64,000 bases of DNA from Pseudomonas oryzihabitans (GTDB lineage Bacteria > Pseudomonadota > Gammaproteobacteria > Pseudomonadales > Pseudomonadaceae): assembly GCF_024652905.1 (NCBI RefSeq), contig NZ_CP102428.1, positions 4,014,001 to 4,078,000 of the forward strand, given 5' to 3'. Within the stretch, counting starts at the first letter, position 1. Each line of letters begins with the position of its first letter. Made by a program: the position numbers and the translations under genes. A model generated the notes under the pieces. The model was not told where the DNA came from and made no database searches. It worked only from the letters and a program-made list of their open reading frames with translations. Shown here piece by piece: positions 45,142-55,429 of the stretch.

Positions 45142-45924
45142 TTACATGTCCTTGGGCAGCGGCTGGCCCAGCCATTTCTCGGCCTGGCGATCCAGGCTGC
45201 CGTCGGCGCGAGCGGCGTCGATGATGCTGTCCAGCTTGGCCTTGAGTGCCGGTTCGTGCTTGGCCAGGCCGATGTAGTTGGGCGAATTCTTCAGGGTGAG
45301 CTTCATTTCCGGCGCGCGCTCGGGCTTCTTCTCGGCGATGGAAGCCATCACCGAGCTGCCGCTGGCGATGAATTCGGTCTGGCCGGCGAGATAGGCAGCG
45401 ATGGTGGCGTTGTTATCCTCGAATCTCTTGATCACCGCCTCCTTGGGCGCCACCTTGCTCAGCTCCATGTCCTCGATGCCGCCGCGGGTCACGGCGATGG
45501 TCTTGCCGGCTAGCTCTTCGGGCGTGCTCAGGCCGCTGCCCTTGGCGCCGAAGACGCCGAGAAAGAAAGGCGCATAGGGCTTGGTGAAGTCGATGACCTG
45601 TTCGCGCTCGGGATTCTTGCCCAGGCTGGAGATGACCATGTCCACCTTGCCGGTGGTCAGGAAGGGGATGCGGTTGGTGCTGGTGACCGGGGTCAGCGCC
45701 AGCTTGACGCCCAGCTTGTCGGCGACCAACTGGGCGGTGTCGATGTCCAGGCCGCGGGGCTTGAGGTCGGGGCCCACGGTGCCGAAGGGCGGAAAGTCCT
45801 GGGGCACGGCGATGCGCACCGTGCCGCGCTGCTGGATATCGGCCAGCTGGTCGGCCTGGACGGGGGTGTGCAGGGCGGTCAGGCCCAAGGCGAACAGGGA
45901 GAGGGCGGTCCAGCGCTTGAGCAT
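45142..45924 (-). CDS. amino-acid ABC transporter substrate-binding protein (family 3)
   Basis: This 260-residue periplasmic binding protein has a signal peptide (about residues 1-24, ending PVQA) and the SBP_bac_3 signature 'GLDIDTAQLVADKLGVKL'. 'FPPFGTVG' and 'RGGIEDMEL' line the ligand cleft. GGAG precedes the ATG at 45924. It is the first gene of the transporter operon and is divergent from a GntR/FCD regulator, which probably controls it. The ligand is unknown; the family includes arginine, glutamine and cystine binders. Confidence 0.92.
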   Translation of the reverse strand: MLKRWTALSLFALGLTALHTPVQADQLADIQQRGTVRIAVPQDFPPFGTVGPDLKPRGLDIDTAQLVADKLGVKLALTPVTSTNRIPFLTTGKVDMVISSLGKNPEREQVIDFTKPYAPFFLGVFGAKGSGLSTPEELAGKTIAVTRGGIEDMELSKVAPKEAVIKRFEDNNATIAAYLAGQTEFIASGSSVMASIAEKKPERAPEMKLTLKNSPNYIGLAKHEPALKAKLDSIIDAARADGSLDRQAEKWLGQPLPKDM

Positions 45925-46006
45925 GACGAGACTCCGGAAGCAGGATGGGTGGCTGTGCCTACTGCATTTCATGTGCCAGTCGCTGGCCAGACGAGCGCGA
46001 GGGCCG

Positions 46007-46037
46007 TCAGACCTGAGGATTGGTCTTACTGGTCTGA
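46007..46037. promoter_or_regulatory. candidate GntR/FCD operator
   Basis: In the 266-bp gap between the divergent transporter and regulator, TCAGACC (46007-46013) is mirrored by GGTCTGA (46031-46037). TGGTCTTACTG (46021-46031) resembles the FadR-subfamily consensus TNGTNNNACNA with one mismatch. Binding by the adjacent regulator is inference. Confidence 0.35.
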
Positions 46038-46190
46038 ACAGTTGAACGGCGGCTAAGCAGACCTCTGCTTTTGGCGTGGGCCGCTTTGGTGCGCGCTTAC
46101 CGCCCTGTGCTCCGCCATGGGGCCAGGCTTGAACTGGCGGGAAAATCGGCATAAAAGGCGAACTTCCGGACTGACTGGCCTGACCACCCC

Positions 46191-46886
46191 ATGCCCTTCG
46201 CTGCCACCCGCGCCGTACCCCAATATGCCGTCGACGCCATTCGCCGGCTGATCGAGACCGAAGGCTATGCCCCCGGCGCGGCGCTCCCGGCGCAGCGTGA
46301 GCTGGCCGAGCGGCTGGGAGTGAGTCGCGCCTCCCTGCGCGAGGCGCTGTCCACCCTCAGTGCCCTGGGCCTGGTCAGCGTGCAGCCTGGACGTGGGGTC
46401 TATGTCCAGGAGACGGCGAGCACGGCGGACGGACACTGGCCCTTCGCTGGCGAGGTCGCCGCCGCCCATGTCTTCCAGCTGCGCTTTGCCCTCGAAGGCT
46501 TCGCGGCCGGTCTGGCCGCCGTCACCCTGGGCCCCGCCGACCTGGATCGCCTGGAGGTCAATCTCGCCGCCCTGCACCGGGCGCTGCGGGCCAATGAGCT
46601 GGAAGAAGCGGCCGCGCTGGACTTCGATTTCCATCGCCAGCTGCTGCTAGCCGCGGACAATCCGGCCATGCTGGCAGTGATCACCACCAGCCCCGAGCGC
46701 TTTCACGAAAGTCAGAAGCTGCCCTTCGTCCGGCCCGAGCGGGCACTGGAAACCTGGCAGGAACATCGGCGCATTCTCAGGGCCCTGAGTCGCCGCTCTC
46801 CGGCAGCGGCGCAAAAGGCCATGCGCGAACATATCCGTAATGCGGCGCTACGCAGTGGAACCCCTTTCCCGGTGCCCGCTGTCTAA
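46191..46886 (+). CDS. GntR-family regulator, FadR/FCD subgroup
   Basis: This 231-residue regulator has an N-terminal winged helix-turn-helix (about residues 10-75, 'LPAQRELAERLGVSRASLREAL', then 'GLVSVQPGRGVYV') and a C-terminal all-helical FCD ligand domain with metal-site residues in 'DFDFHRQLLLAADNP' and 'EHRRIL'. FCD regulators usually respond to small organic acids or amino acids. It is divergent from the ABC transporter, its most likely target. Confidence 0.92.
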   Translation: MPFAATRAVPQYAVDAIRRLIETEGYAPGAALPAQRELAERLGVSRASLREALSTLSALGLVSVQPGRGVYVQETASTADGHWPFAGEVAAAHVFQLRFALEGFAAGLAAVTLGPADLDRLEVNLAALHRALRANELEEAAALDFDFHRQLLLAADNPAMLAVITTSPERFHESQKLPFVRPERALETWQEHRRILRALSRRSPAAAQKAMREHIRNAALRSGTPFPVPAV

Positions 46887-47078
46887 CCAGCTGTCCATGA
46901 TCGGCTGCGCGGTGGTCAAACGGTGCTAAAAGACCCTATCGCCGGCTCGCCAGATCGTGAGCTGCCTCTGCCATCAATGCCCGTCATAGTCACCATCAAT
47001 GTTCGAATGCTTTCGAAGTGACGGCAGCAGGGCTATCATGGCCATACTTCAAGTCGCACCCGAATTCGGAGAGAGTCA

Positions 47079-47405
47079 ATGAGCGAATACATCACCAACG
47101 TCAGCGACGCCAGCTTCGAGCAGGACGTGCTGAAGTCCGACAGCCCCGTGCTGGTCGACTATTGGGCCGAATGGTGCGGTCCGTGCAAGATGATCGCCCC
47201 GGTCCTGGACGAGATCGCCAAGGATTACCAGGGCAAGCTCAAGGTCTGCAAACTGAACATCGATGAAAATCAGGACACCCCGCCCAAGTACGGCGTGCGT
47301 GGCATCCCGACCCTGATGCTGTTCAAGAACGGCGCGGTCGAGGCCACCAAGGTCGGCGCCCTGTCCAAGTCGCAACTGGCCGCCTTCCTCGACGCCAACG
47401 TCTGA
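47079..47405 (+). CDS. trxA: thioredoxin 1
   Basis: This 108-residue thioredoxin has the redox motif WCGPC (residues 32-36), the cis-proline 'GIPTL' and full length. It reduces cytoplasmic protein disulphides and serves ribonucleotide reductase and PAPS reductase. GGAGAG precedes the ATG. A strong intrinsic terminator follows, and rho lies downstream, as in E. coli and P. aeruginosa. Confidence 0.97.
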   Translation: MSEYITNVSDASFEQDVLKSDSPVLVDYWAEWCGPCKMIAPVLDEIAKDYQGKLKVCKLNIDENQDTPPKYGVRGIPTLMLFKNGAVEATKVGALSKSQLAAFLDANV

Positions 47406-47419
47406 GGAATCCAGTCGAA

Positions 47420-47443
47420 AGCCCCGCCATGCGGGGCTTTTTT
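47420..47443 (+). terminator. intrinsic terminator of trxA
   Basis: A GC-rich stem AGCCCCGC/GCGGGGCT with a 3-nt CAT loop (47420-47438) runs into six T residues, 15 bp after the trxA stop. Confidence 0.92.
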
Positions 47444-47489
47444 ATGCCTGGACGGCTGGACGAGCACCCATGCAGGTGCTAGATTCCAG

Positions 47490-47632
47490 CCCACGCCCCC
47501 ATCAGCGGGTCGTCTTCTCATCTGCTGCAGCCGTCAGTTCTCCTCTTCAGAACGCATCCCGCGAAGCTAATCTCGCATCCGACCGCTCAGCTCGATTCCC
47601 TCCTTCGCCTCTTCTCACGTCAACATACGTCT
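47490..47632 (+). promoter_or_regulatory. C/T-rich rho leader, possible rut region
   Basis: The 140 bp before rho are strikingly rich in C and T and poor in G on the coding strand, with few possible hairpins, for example the TCCCTCCTTCGCCTCTTCTC stretch at 47599-47618. Such RNA is the preferred loading site (rut) for Rho. Rho autoregulates by attenuation in its leader in E. coli, so autoregulation is plausible here. No Shine-Dalgarno sequence is visible before the rho ATG. Confidence 0.45.
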
Positions 47633-48895
<1,263 letters not shown>

Positions 48896-48910
48896 GGCGC
48901 AGTCGCAAGC

Positions 48911-48934
48911 AAAGGCCGGGAAATCCCGGCCTTT
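48911..48934 (+). terminator. hairpin terminator of rho
   Basis: A perfect 10-bp stem AAAGGCCGGG/CCCGGCCTTT with a 4-nt loop lies 15 bp after the rho stop. Only three T residues end the stem and no further T run follows. Confidence 0.65.
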
Positions 48935-49013
48935 GGCGTTTCTGGGCCAATGCTTTCTCGATGCGCGACTCAGGCGGTAGACTGCCAGACTTTCCCCAGC
49001 GCCAAGAGGCCGC

Positions 49014-50480
49014 ATGCAATACCGAGATCTGCGTGACTTCATCCGCAGCCTGGAGCAGCGTGGTGAACTGAAGCGCGTGACCGCCCCGGTCTCGCCGATC
49101 CTCGAGATGACCGAAATCTGCGACCGGACCCTGCGCAAGCAGGGCCCGGCGCTGCTGTTCGAGAATCCCGTGGGCTTTTCCATGCCCGTGCTGGGCAACC
49201 TGTTCGGCACCCCGCAGCGCGTGGCGCTGGGCATGGGCGCTGAGGACGTCGGCGCCTTGCGCGAGATCGGCAAGCTGCTGGCCTTCCTTAAGGAGCCCGA
49301 GCCGCCCAAGGGCCTGAAGGACGCCTGGTCGAAGCTGCCGATTTACAAGAAGGTCATCAGCATGGCGCCCAAGGTCCTCAAGGACGCGCCCTGCCAGGAG
49401 GTGATCGAAGAGGGCGAGGCGGTCGATCTCGGCAAGCTGCCGATCCAGCACTGCTGGCCGGGCGACGTGGCGCCGCTGATCACCTGGGGCCTGACCGTCA
49501 CCCGCGGACCCAACAAGGAGCGCCAGAACCTCGGCATCTATCGCCAGCAGGTCATCGGCCGCAACAAGCTGATCATGCGCTGGCTGAGCCATAGAGGCGG
49601 CGCGCTGGATTTCCGCGAGTGGTGCCAGAAGCATCCCGGCCAGCCCTACCCGGTGGCCGTGGCCCTGGGCGCCGATCCGGCCACCATCCTGGGCGCAGTC
49701 ACTCCGGTGCCCGATACCCTGTCCGAATACGCCTTCGCCGGCCTGTTGCGCGGCAGTCGCAGCGAGCTGATCAAGTGCGTGGGCAACGACCTGCAGGTGC
49801 CGGCCAGTGCCGAGATCGTGCTGGAAGGGGTCATCCATCCGGGTGAGACGGCGCCGGAAGGCCCCTATGGCGACCATACCGGCTACTACAACGAGGTCGA
49901 TACCTTCCCGGTGTTCACCGTGGAACGCATCACCCGCCGGCGCGACCCCATCTATCACAGCACCTACACCGGACGGCCGCCGGACGAGCCGGCCATCCTC
50001 GGCGTGGCGCTCAACGAAGTCTTCGTGCCCATCCTGCAAAAGCAGTTTCCGGAAATCGTCGACTTCTACCTGCCGCCGGAAGGCTGCTCCTACCGCATGG
50101 CGGTGGTGACCATCAAGAAGCAGTACCCGGGCCATGCCAAGCGGGTGATGCTGGGCGTCTGGTCGTTCTTGCGGCAGTTCATGTACACCAAGTTCGTGAT
50201 CGTCACCGACGACGACATCAATGCCCGCGACTGGAACGATGTCATCTGGGCGGTCACCACGCGCATGGATCCCAAGCGCGACACCGTGATGATCGACAAC
50301 ACCCCCATCGACTACCTGGACTTCGCCTCGCCGATCTCCGGCCTGGGCTCGAAGATGGGCCTGGATGCCACCCACAAGTGGCCGGGCGAAACCACGCGTG
50401 AGTGGGGGCGGGCGATCGTCAAGGACGAAGCGGTGGTCAAACGGGTGGACGAGATGTGGTCCAGTCTCGGGATCGATTAA
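49014..50480 (+). CDS. ubiD: 4-hydroxy-3-polyprenylbenzoate decarboxylase
   Basis: This 488-residue prenyl-FMN-dependent decarboxylase acts in ubiquinone synthesis. Recognisable blocks are '[20 protein letters not shown]' at the N-terminus, '[24 protein letters not shown]' for the cofactor region, and '[15 protein letters not shown]'-like '[17 protein letters not shown]' with the catalytic Glu. Length equals the family norm. It follows rho and precedes a flavin reductase by 11 bp, the same order as in P. aeruginosa. Confidence 0.96.
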   Translation: MQYRDLRDFIRSLEQRGELKRVTAPVSPILEMTEICDRTLRKQGPALLFENPVGFSMPVLGNLFGTPQRVALGMGAEDVGALREIGKLLAFLKEPEPPKGLKDAWSKLPIYKKVISMAPKVLKDAPCQEVIEEGEAVDLGKLPIQHCWPGDVAPLITWGLTVTRGPNKERQNLGIYRQQVIGRNKLIMRWLSHRGGALDFREWCQKHPGQPYPVAVALGADPATILGAVTPVPDTLSEYAFAGLLRGSRSELIKCVGNDLQVPASAEIVLEGVIHPGETAPEGPYGDHTGYYNEVDTFPVFTVERITRRRDPIYHSTYTGRPPDEPAILGVALNEVFVPILQKQFPEIVDFYLPPEGCSYRMAVVTIKKQYPGHAKRVMLGVWSFLRQFMYTKFVIVTDDDINARDWNDVIWAVTTRMDPKRDTVMIDNTPIDYLDFASPISGLGSKMGLDATHKWPGETTREWGRAIVKDEAVVKRVDEMWSSLGID

Positions 50481-50491
50481 CGGAGACGACG

Positions 50492-51460
50492 ATGAAGGTC
50501 ACCCTGCAGCCCTCGGGTGCGGTATTGGAAACCCAGCCCGGCGAAGCCATCCTGGCCGCCGCGCAGCGTCTCGGCTACAGCGGACCGCACAGCTGCCGCA
50601 ACGGCAACTGCCAGCTCTGCGCCGCGCTGCTGGTGGAGGGGCAGGTCACCCAGCACGGAAAGACCGTCGATCACGGCGAGGTCTATGTCTGCGTGGCGGT
50701 ACCGCTCAGCGATTGCTTGCTGCAGTGGGATGGCGTCCTGGCGCCCGGTGAGTTGCCGGTGCGTCAGCTGGCCTGTCAGGTGGTTGCCCTGGATGACGTG
50801 GGGGGCGATGTCCGCCGGGTGCGCCTGCGCGCGCCGGCCGGCCGGGCGCCGCGCTATCACGCCGGTCAGTACCTGTTGATCCAGCGCGATGACGGCAAGC
50901 AATCGGCCTTTTCCCTGGCCTCGGCGCCCCACCAGGGGCGTGAGCTGGAATTGCACGTGCTGGCCCGCGAGGCCAGCAGCCAGGCGCTGCTGGCGCAACT
51001 GGAAAGCAGGGGCATGGCCCAGGTCGAGTTGCCCTATGGCGACGCCCATCTGGCCGAACTGCCTGAGGGCCCCCTGGTACTGATCGCCGCCGGGACCGGC
51101 ATGGCCCAGATGCACAGCCTGATCGAAGACGCCCGTACCCGGGGCTTCGCTCATCCGGTGCACCTCTATTGGGGCGTGCGCACGCCGGACGACTTCTATG
51201 CCATCGAGGCCTGGGACGCCTGGGCGGAACTGCCCAATCTCATCCTGAACCGGGTGGTGAGCGATGCCTGTGGCTGGGAAGGGCGCTGTGGTCTGCTGCA
51301 CGAGGTGGTGCGCGCGGATTTCGCCGACCTGAGCGGCCTGCACGTCTATGCCAGCGGCTCGCCAGCGATGGTCTATGCCACCCTGGATGCCCTGGTGGAC
51401 GCCGGCATGGACGCGCACCAGATGCGCGCCGACGTCTTCGCCTACGCGCCGCGGGGTTGA
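50492..51460 (+). CDS. 2Fe-2S ferredoxin/flavin NAD(P)H reductase
   Basis: This 322-residue protein has an N-terminal plant-type ferredoxin domain (Cys motif SCRNGNCQLC, about residues 36-45) fused to an FAD-binding domain ('RYHAGQYLLIQR', 'SAFSLASAPH') and an NAD(P)-binding domain ('LIAAGTGMAQMHSLI'). This is the layout of Fre/AscD/XylA-type electron-transfer reductases. GGAG precedes the ATG at 50492. The ubiD-fre order in enterobacteria suggests that it supplies reduced flavin for prenyl-FMN formation; this is inference. Confidence 0.9.
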   Translation: MKVTLQPSGAVLETQPGEAILAAAQRLGYSGPHSCRNGNCQLCAALLVEGQVTQHGKTVDHGEVYVCVAVPLSDCLLQWDGVLAPGELPVRQLACQVVALDDVGGDVRRVRLRAPAGRAPRYHAGQYLLIQRDDGKQSAFSLASAPHQGRELELHVLAREASSQALLAQLESRGMAQVELPYGDAHLAELPEGPLVLIAAGTGMAQMHSLIEDARTRGFAHPVHLYWGVRTPDDFYAIEAWDAWAELPNLILNRVVSDACGWEGRCGLLHEVVRADFADLSGLHVYASGSPAMVYATLDALVDAGMDAHQMRADVFAYAPRG

Positions 51461-51464
51461 GCCT

Positions 51465-51527
51465 ATCGCGGCCATGGGCCGCTCCTACGGGTAAGCTCTA
51501 CCTGTAGGAGCGGCCCATGGCCGCGAT
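51465..51527. repeat. perfect 24-bp inverted repeat (REP-type, bidirectional terminator)
   Basis: Arms 51465-51488 and 51504-51527 are exact complements (core GTAGGAGCGGCCCATGGC) around a 15-nt loop. The TGTAGGAGCGGC...GCCGCGA form is the common Pseudomonas REP motif. It lies 4 bp after the reductase stop and between two convergent genes, where it probably ends or stabilises both transcripts. Confidence 0.75.
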
Positions 51528-51607
51528 TGATCGAAAAGCACAAAGCGTTTTCGACCAGGACCCAGAGTGGATGAGGCTGTGCCGTCATCCATCCTGGGCA
51601 ATCGGCG

Positions 51608-52948
51608 CTACCGCGCCGACTTGGCCACCATGCCGGTGTGTCTCAGAGTCATCGCCAGGAAGACGATGGCCAGGACGCAGGAGCCGACCAGCAGCATGAA
51701 GCCACCATCCCAGCCGAAGTGGTCCACGGTGTAGCCCACCAGGGCGTTGGCCGCCACCGACCCGCCCAGATAGCCGAACAGGCCGGTGAAGCCCGCGGCG
51801 GTGCCAGCGGCCTTCTTGGGCACCAGTTCCAGCGCCTGCAGGCCGATCAGCATCACCGGGCCGTAGATCAGGAAGCCGATGGATACCAGGGCCGCCAGGT
51901 CGATGCCGGGATTGCCTTCCGGGTTGAGCCAGTAGACCAGCGTGGCGACCAGTACGCCGAGCATGAACACCACGCCGGTGGCGCCACGGTTGCCGCGGAA
52001 CAGTTTGTCCGAGAGCCAGCCGCAGAGCAGGGTGCCGGGGATGCCGGCCCATTCGTAGAAGAAGTAGGCCCAGGAGGTCTTGTCCACCGAGAAGTGCTTG
52101 GCTTCCTTGAGGTAGGTGGGGGCCCAGTCCAGCACGCCATAGCGCAGCAGGTAGACGAAGACGTTGGCGAAGGCGATGTACCAGAGCAGGCGATTCTTCA
52201 GTACGTATTCGACGAAGATCTCCTTGGTGGAGAATTCGCGTTCATGACCTTCGCTGTAGCCTTCGGGGAAATCCTGTTTCCAGTGTTCCACCGACGGCAG
52301 GCCGCAGGATTGCGGGGTATCGCGCATGGCGATGAAGGCGAACACCGCGACCGCCAGGGCCACGACCGCCGGGACATAGAAGGCCGCGTGCCAGTCGTTG
52401 AACCAGGCCAGGCCAAGTAGGAACAGCGGGCCGATCAGGCCACCGCCGACGTTGTGGGCGACGTTCCAGACCGAGACCACGCCGCCACGCTCCTTCTGTG
52501 ACCACCAGTGCACCATGGTGCGACCGCTGGGCGGCCAGCCCATGCCCTGGAACCAGCCGTTGAGGAACAGCAGGACGAACATGATGCTGACACTGGAGGT
52601 CGCCCAGGGCGCGAATCCGAACAGCAGCATCACCAGCGCCGACATGACCAGCCCGAAGGGCAGGAAATAGCGCGGGTTGGAACGGTCCGAGACCAGGCCC
52701 ATGAGGAACTTGGACAGGCCGTAGGCGATGGCCACCGCGGAGAGCGCCACGCCCAGTTCACCCCGGCTGTAGCCTTGCTCTACCAGATAAGGCATGGCCA
52801 GCGAGAAGTTCTTGCGCAACAGGTAGTAGCCCGCGTAGCCGATAAAGATCCCGGCGAAGATCTGCCAGCGGAGGCGACGGTAGACGGGATCGATACGATC
52901 GGCGGGCAGCGGCGCGCGATGGGCCGCAGGGGCGAAGATTCCAAGCAT
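51608..52948 (-). CDS. glpT: glycerol-3-phosphate:phosphate antiporter
   Basis: This 446-residue MFS transporter of the organophosphate:Pi antiporter family has 12 helices. Marks are '[33 protein letters not shown]' with the substrate arginine, '[23 protein letters not shown]' and '[34 protein letters not shown]'. It imports glycerol-3-phosphate and, in P. aeruginosa, fosfomycin. No other glp gene is adjacent. Two GlpR-like operators lie 26-65 bp upstream. Confidence 0.95.
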   Translation of the reverse strand: MLGIFAPAAHRAPLPADRIDPVYRRLRWQIFAGIFIGYAGYYLLRKNFSLAMPYLVEQGYSRGELGVALSAVAIAYGLSKFLMGLVSDRSNPRYFLPFGLVMSALVMLLFGFAPWATSSVSIMFVLLFLNGWFQGMGWPPSGRTMVHWWSQKERGGVVSVWNVAHNVGGGLIGPLFLLGLAWFNDWHAAFYVPAVVALAVAVFAFIAMRDTPQSCGLPSVEHWKQDFPEGYSEGHEREFSTKEIFVEYVLKNRLLWYIAFANVFVYLLRYGVLDWAPTYLKEAKHFSVDKTSWAYFFYEWAGIPGTLLCGWLSDKLFRGNRGATGVVFMLGVLVATLVYWLNPEGNPGIDLAALVSIGFLIYGPVMLIGLQALELVPKKAAGTAAGFTGLFGYLGGSVAANALVGYTVDHFGWDGGFMLLVGSCVLAIVFLAMTLRHTGMVAKSAR

Positions 52949-52973
52949 GGGAGCCTCGGTATTGTTATAGGTA

Positions 52974-53013
52974 TTAATCGAAAGCGAACATTCCAGGTTC
53001 GTTTTCGAATATT
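52974..53013. promoter_or_regulatory. tandem GlpR-like operators of glpT
   Basis: Two sites match the core of the GlpR consensus (ATGTTCG-NNNN-CGAACAT): TTCGTTTTCGAA at 52998-53009, a perfect palindrome core, and ATCGAAAGCGAACAT at 52977-52991. Their centres are 21 bp apart, two helical turns. A -10-like TATAAC (minus strand, 52969-52964) lies just downstream, so a bound repressor would block glpT transcription. The regulator gene is not in the window. Confidence 0.6.
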
Positions 53014-53138
53014 ACAATGATATTACAGCCTGCATAGGCTTTTCCGCCCTGTGGCAGTGGGTGCCCGGATTCCCCCTTGATCTGTACGGGTTGCGCGCCT
53101 AGGGTGGCGCGTCTTTGCTGCCGTTTTCACGAGTCATC

Positions 53139-54164
53139 ATGCCTGCCTGGAAAGTCCTGTCCTCCCGCGCCCTGACCCTGATCACCACCCTGTTCGAGCG
53201 CTATCCGCGATTGATCGCCCTGGCCGGCTTCATCTCGGGGATCTGCAGCTTCCTGCTGGTGGACCGGCAGAAGGGTTTCGCCCCGGTGATGGCGGTGATC
53301 ATGCTGGCGAGCTGGGTCTGGCTGATGCTGGAAAACGTGCTGCGGGGCTGGGTCAGCCGCCGTTTCGGCTGGGAATTGCCACCACCGCTGCTACGCTACG
53401 CTACCCAGTTGATCCACCAGGAAAGCCTGTTCTTCTGCCTGCCGTTCTTTGCCATCACCACGGCCTGGAACAGCGGCCAGGCGCTGTTCACCGGACTGCT
53501 CGGCGCGGCCGCCCTGGTGTCCATCATCGATCCGCTCTACTACAAGACCCTGGCGCCGCGGCGCTGGGTATTTCTCAGCTATCACACCCTGACGCTGTTC
53601 GCGGTACTGCTCACGGCGCTACCGATCATCCTGCACCTGACCACTACCCAGAGCTACGAACTGGCCCTGGGCGTCGCCGTGCTGCTGTCCTTTCCCAGTC
53701 TGGCGGTGGCCTTCCGGGTGCGCCTGGGCTGGCGCTGGCTGGGGCTGCTGGGCCTGTGCCTGGCCATCGGCGCCTTCGGCTGGCTGGGGCGCGCCTGGGT
53801 GCCGCCGGCCACCCTGTGGCTGACCGACATGGGCATGAGCACCAACTTCGACAGCCTCAAGCGCCAGCCCGGCGATGCGGTGAAGAGCCTGAGCAGCGCC
53901 CAGCTGCGCGCCCAGGGGCTCTATGCCTTCACCGCCATCAACGCACCGCGTGGCCTGAACGAGCGTATCTACCATGTCTGGCGTCATGCCGGTCGGGAGG
54001 TGGATCGGATTCCCCTGGATATCAGCGGCGGTCGCGAGGCCGGTTATCGCGCCTGGACCCACAAGCAGAACTTTCCCGGCGACGTGACCGGCCGTTGGCA
54101 GGTGCAAGTGGTTACGGACGTCGGCCAGGTGATCGGAACCCTCAGGTTCGAGGTGACCCCTTGA
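53139..54164 (+). CDS. DUF5924/DUF2914-type membrane protein
   Basis: This 341-residue protein has six or seven predicted membrane helices in the N-terminal two thirds (about residues 20-230) and a C-terminal periplasmic-type domain (about 235-341). That part reads 'GLNERIYHVWRHAGREVDRIPLDI', 'GYRAWTHKQNFPGDVTGRWQVQVVTDVGQVIG' and matches the DUF2914 domain. The ATG at 53139 is preferred to a TTG 24 bp earlier. The FliL-like gene follows 45 bp later. Function unknown; family name from memory. Confidence 0.8.
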   Translation: MPAWKVLSSRALTLITTLFERYPRLIALAGFISGICSFLLVDRQKGFAPVMAVIMLASWVWLMLENVLRGWVSRRFGWELPPPLLRYATQLIHQESLFFCLPFFAITTAWNSGQALFTGLLGAAALVSIIDPLYYKTLAPRRWVFLSYHTLTLFAVLLTALPIILHLTTTQSYELALGVAVLLSFPSLAVAFRVRLGWRWLGLLGLCLAIGAFGWLGRAWVPPATLWLTDMGMSTNFDSLKRQPGDAVKSLSSAQLRAQGLYAFTAINAPRGLNERIYHVWRHAGREVDRIPLDISGGREAGYRAWTHKQNFPGDVTGRWQVQVVTDVGQVIGTLRFEVTP

Positions 54165-54209
54165 ATTCCGCTGGCTATGCTGCAGCCATCCATCTCTAGA
54201 GGATTCGCC

Positions 54210-54617
54210 GTGAAAGCCGTCGCCGCCGTTTTGTTGTCCTTCTGCCTGGCCTTCACTGCCTGGGCGAACGAAGAGAAAAAGGAGGGGGAGGCCCCCAAGA
54301 CCGAATTCTACAACCTGACCCCGGCCCTGGTCGGCAACTATGGCAGCGGGCCCAAGCTCAAGTACTACAAGGCCGACATCGCCCTGATGATGACCGGCAA
54401 GGAAGCCAAGGATAAGGTCGAGTTCCACGAGCCGCTGATCCGCAATCAGCTGGTGATGCTCTTCGCCCAGCAGACCGACGAGACCCTGGCCGGCGTGGAA
54501 GCCCGCGAAAAACTGCGCCAGGAGGCGCTCAAGCAGGTGCAGAACGTGCTCACCCAGGAGGAAGGCAAGCCCCTGGTGGAAGACCTGCTGTTCAACAACC
54601 TGATCATCCAGCCCTGA
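54210..54617 (+). CDS. FliL-like secreted or membrane-anchored protein
   Basis: This 135-residue protein starts with GTG at 54210, preceded by AGAGGATT. It has an N-terminal hydrophobic segment (about residues 3-20) that may be a cleaved signal (FTAWA-NEE), a short acidic linker and a FliL-type domain (YNLTPALVGNYG..., 'EPLIRNQLVMLFAQQTDETLAG', 'LVEDLLFNNLIIQP'). True FliL binds the flagellar stator MotAB; this gene is not in a flagellar cluster, so it is a paralogue of unknown role. Confidence 0.82.
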   Translation: MKAVAAVLLSFCLAFTAWANEEKKEGEAPKTEFYNLTPALVGNYGSGPKLKYYKADIALMMTGKEAKDKVEFHEPLIRNQLVMLFAQQTDETLAGVEAREKLRQEALKQVQNVLTQEEGKPLVEDLLFNNLIIQP

Positions 54618-54623
54618 GCGCGG

Positions 54624-55079
54624 TCAGGCGCGGGCCGCGGCGACGATCGCCGCCCACTCCTCGGCGCTGACCGGCATCACCGACAGGCGATTGCCCTTGC
54701 GCAGCAGGGCGAAGTCAGCGAGTGCCGGCAACTGGCGCAGGCGCGGCAGGGTCAGCAGCCGTGGAAAGGCCTCGACGAAGGCCACCTGGCGCGCCGTCCA
54801 GGGATTGTCTGCGGCGCTGGCCTTGGGCGCATGGTAGGGGCTTTCCGGGTCGAGGGCAGTGGGGTCGGCGAAGGCTTCGCCCACGATCCGGCCGATGCCG
54901 GCGATGCCCGGTTCGGCGCAACTCGAATGATGAAAGAAGAACAGCTCGTCGGGTTTCATGGCGCGCAGGAAGTTGCGTGCCTGGTAATTGCGGACGCCGT
55001 CCCAACGCGCCTGGCCCAGGCGTTGCAAGTCGTCCAGTGAGAACTCATCGGGCTCGGATTTCAACAGCCAGCAGGCCAC
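54624..55079 (-). CDS. EVE-domain protein (thymocyte nuclear protein 1 family)
   Basis: This 151-residue single-domain EVE protein starts with GTG at 55079 (CAGGAGAC upstream): 'CWLLKSEPDEFSLDDL', 'WDGVRNYQARNFLRAMKPDELFFFHHSS' and 'GIAGIGRIVGEAFADPTA' are the family blocks. EVE domains are PUA-like and bind modified bases in DNA or RNA. The gene is syntenic with fau and 6S RNA in pseudomonads. The modified base recognised is unknown. Confidence 0.92.
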   Translation of the reverse strand: MACWLLKSEPDEFSLDDLQRLGQARWDGVRNYQARNFLRAMKPDELFFFHHSSCAEPGIAGIGRIVGEAFADPTALDPESPYHAPKASAADNPWTARQVAFVEAFPRLLTLPRLRQLPALADFALLRKGNRLSVMPVSAEEWAAIVAAARA

Positions 55080-55261
55080 GGTTCGTCTCCTGACGAATGG
55101 AGGCTCGGGAGCTTCCAGGAAGGGGTCTGGTCGATTGCAAGGGGCGACCGCTTGTCGCAGAATGCCGCGCATTCCGGATGTAGTCTGATCGTACGCGCTG
55201 AGCATAACAGGGCGACGTCCTGTCCTGCCCAAAGGTGCCAGCAAGGGGGTGGCCCAGTTCG

Positions 55262-55429
55262 ATGAAACGCAAACCTGATCTGTTGTGGGTGCTGGTCCTG
55301 ATCTTTACCCTGGGCGTGGTCACCACCGGGTATACCCAGAGCTTCTGGGAGCAGCGCCAGAACCAGCAGCAATACGCTCGCTACACCAGCGACGCTCAGC
55401 CGGCGCGGGAAGTCTCTCCGGTACGCTGA
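55262..55429 (+). CDS. 55-residue single-span membrane peptide
   Basis: A small protein, MKRKPDLLWVLVLIFTLGVV at its start, has a positive N-terminus, one clear membrane helix (about residues 7-25) and a polar Gln-rich tail. The ATG is at 55262. Its 3' end overlaps the convergent fau gene by 34 bp. The start has only a distant G-rich stretch as a possible ribosome site. The clean helix with positive-inside charge supports a real gene. No function is known to me. Confidence 0.6.
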   Translation: MKRKPDLLWVLVLIFTLGVVTTGYTQSFWEQRQNQQQYARYTSDAQPAREVSPVR

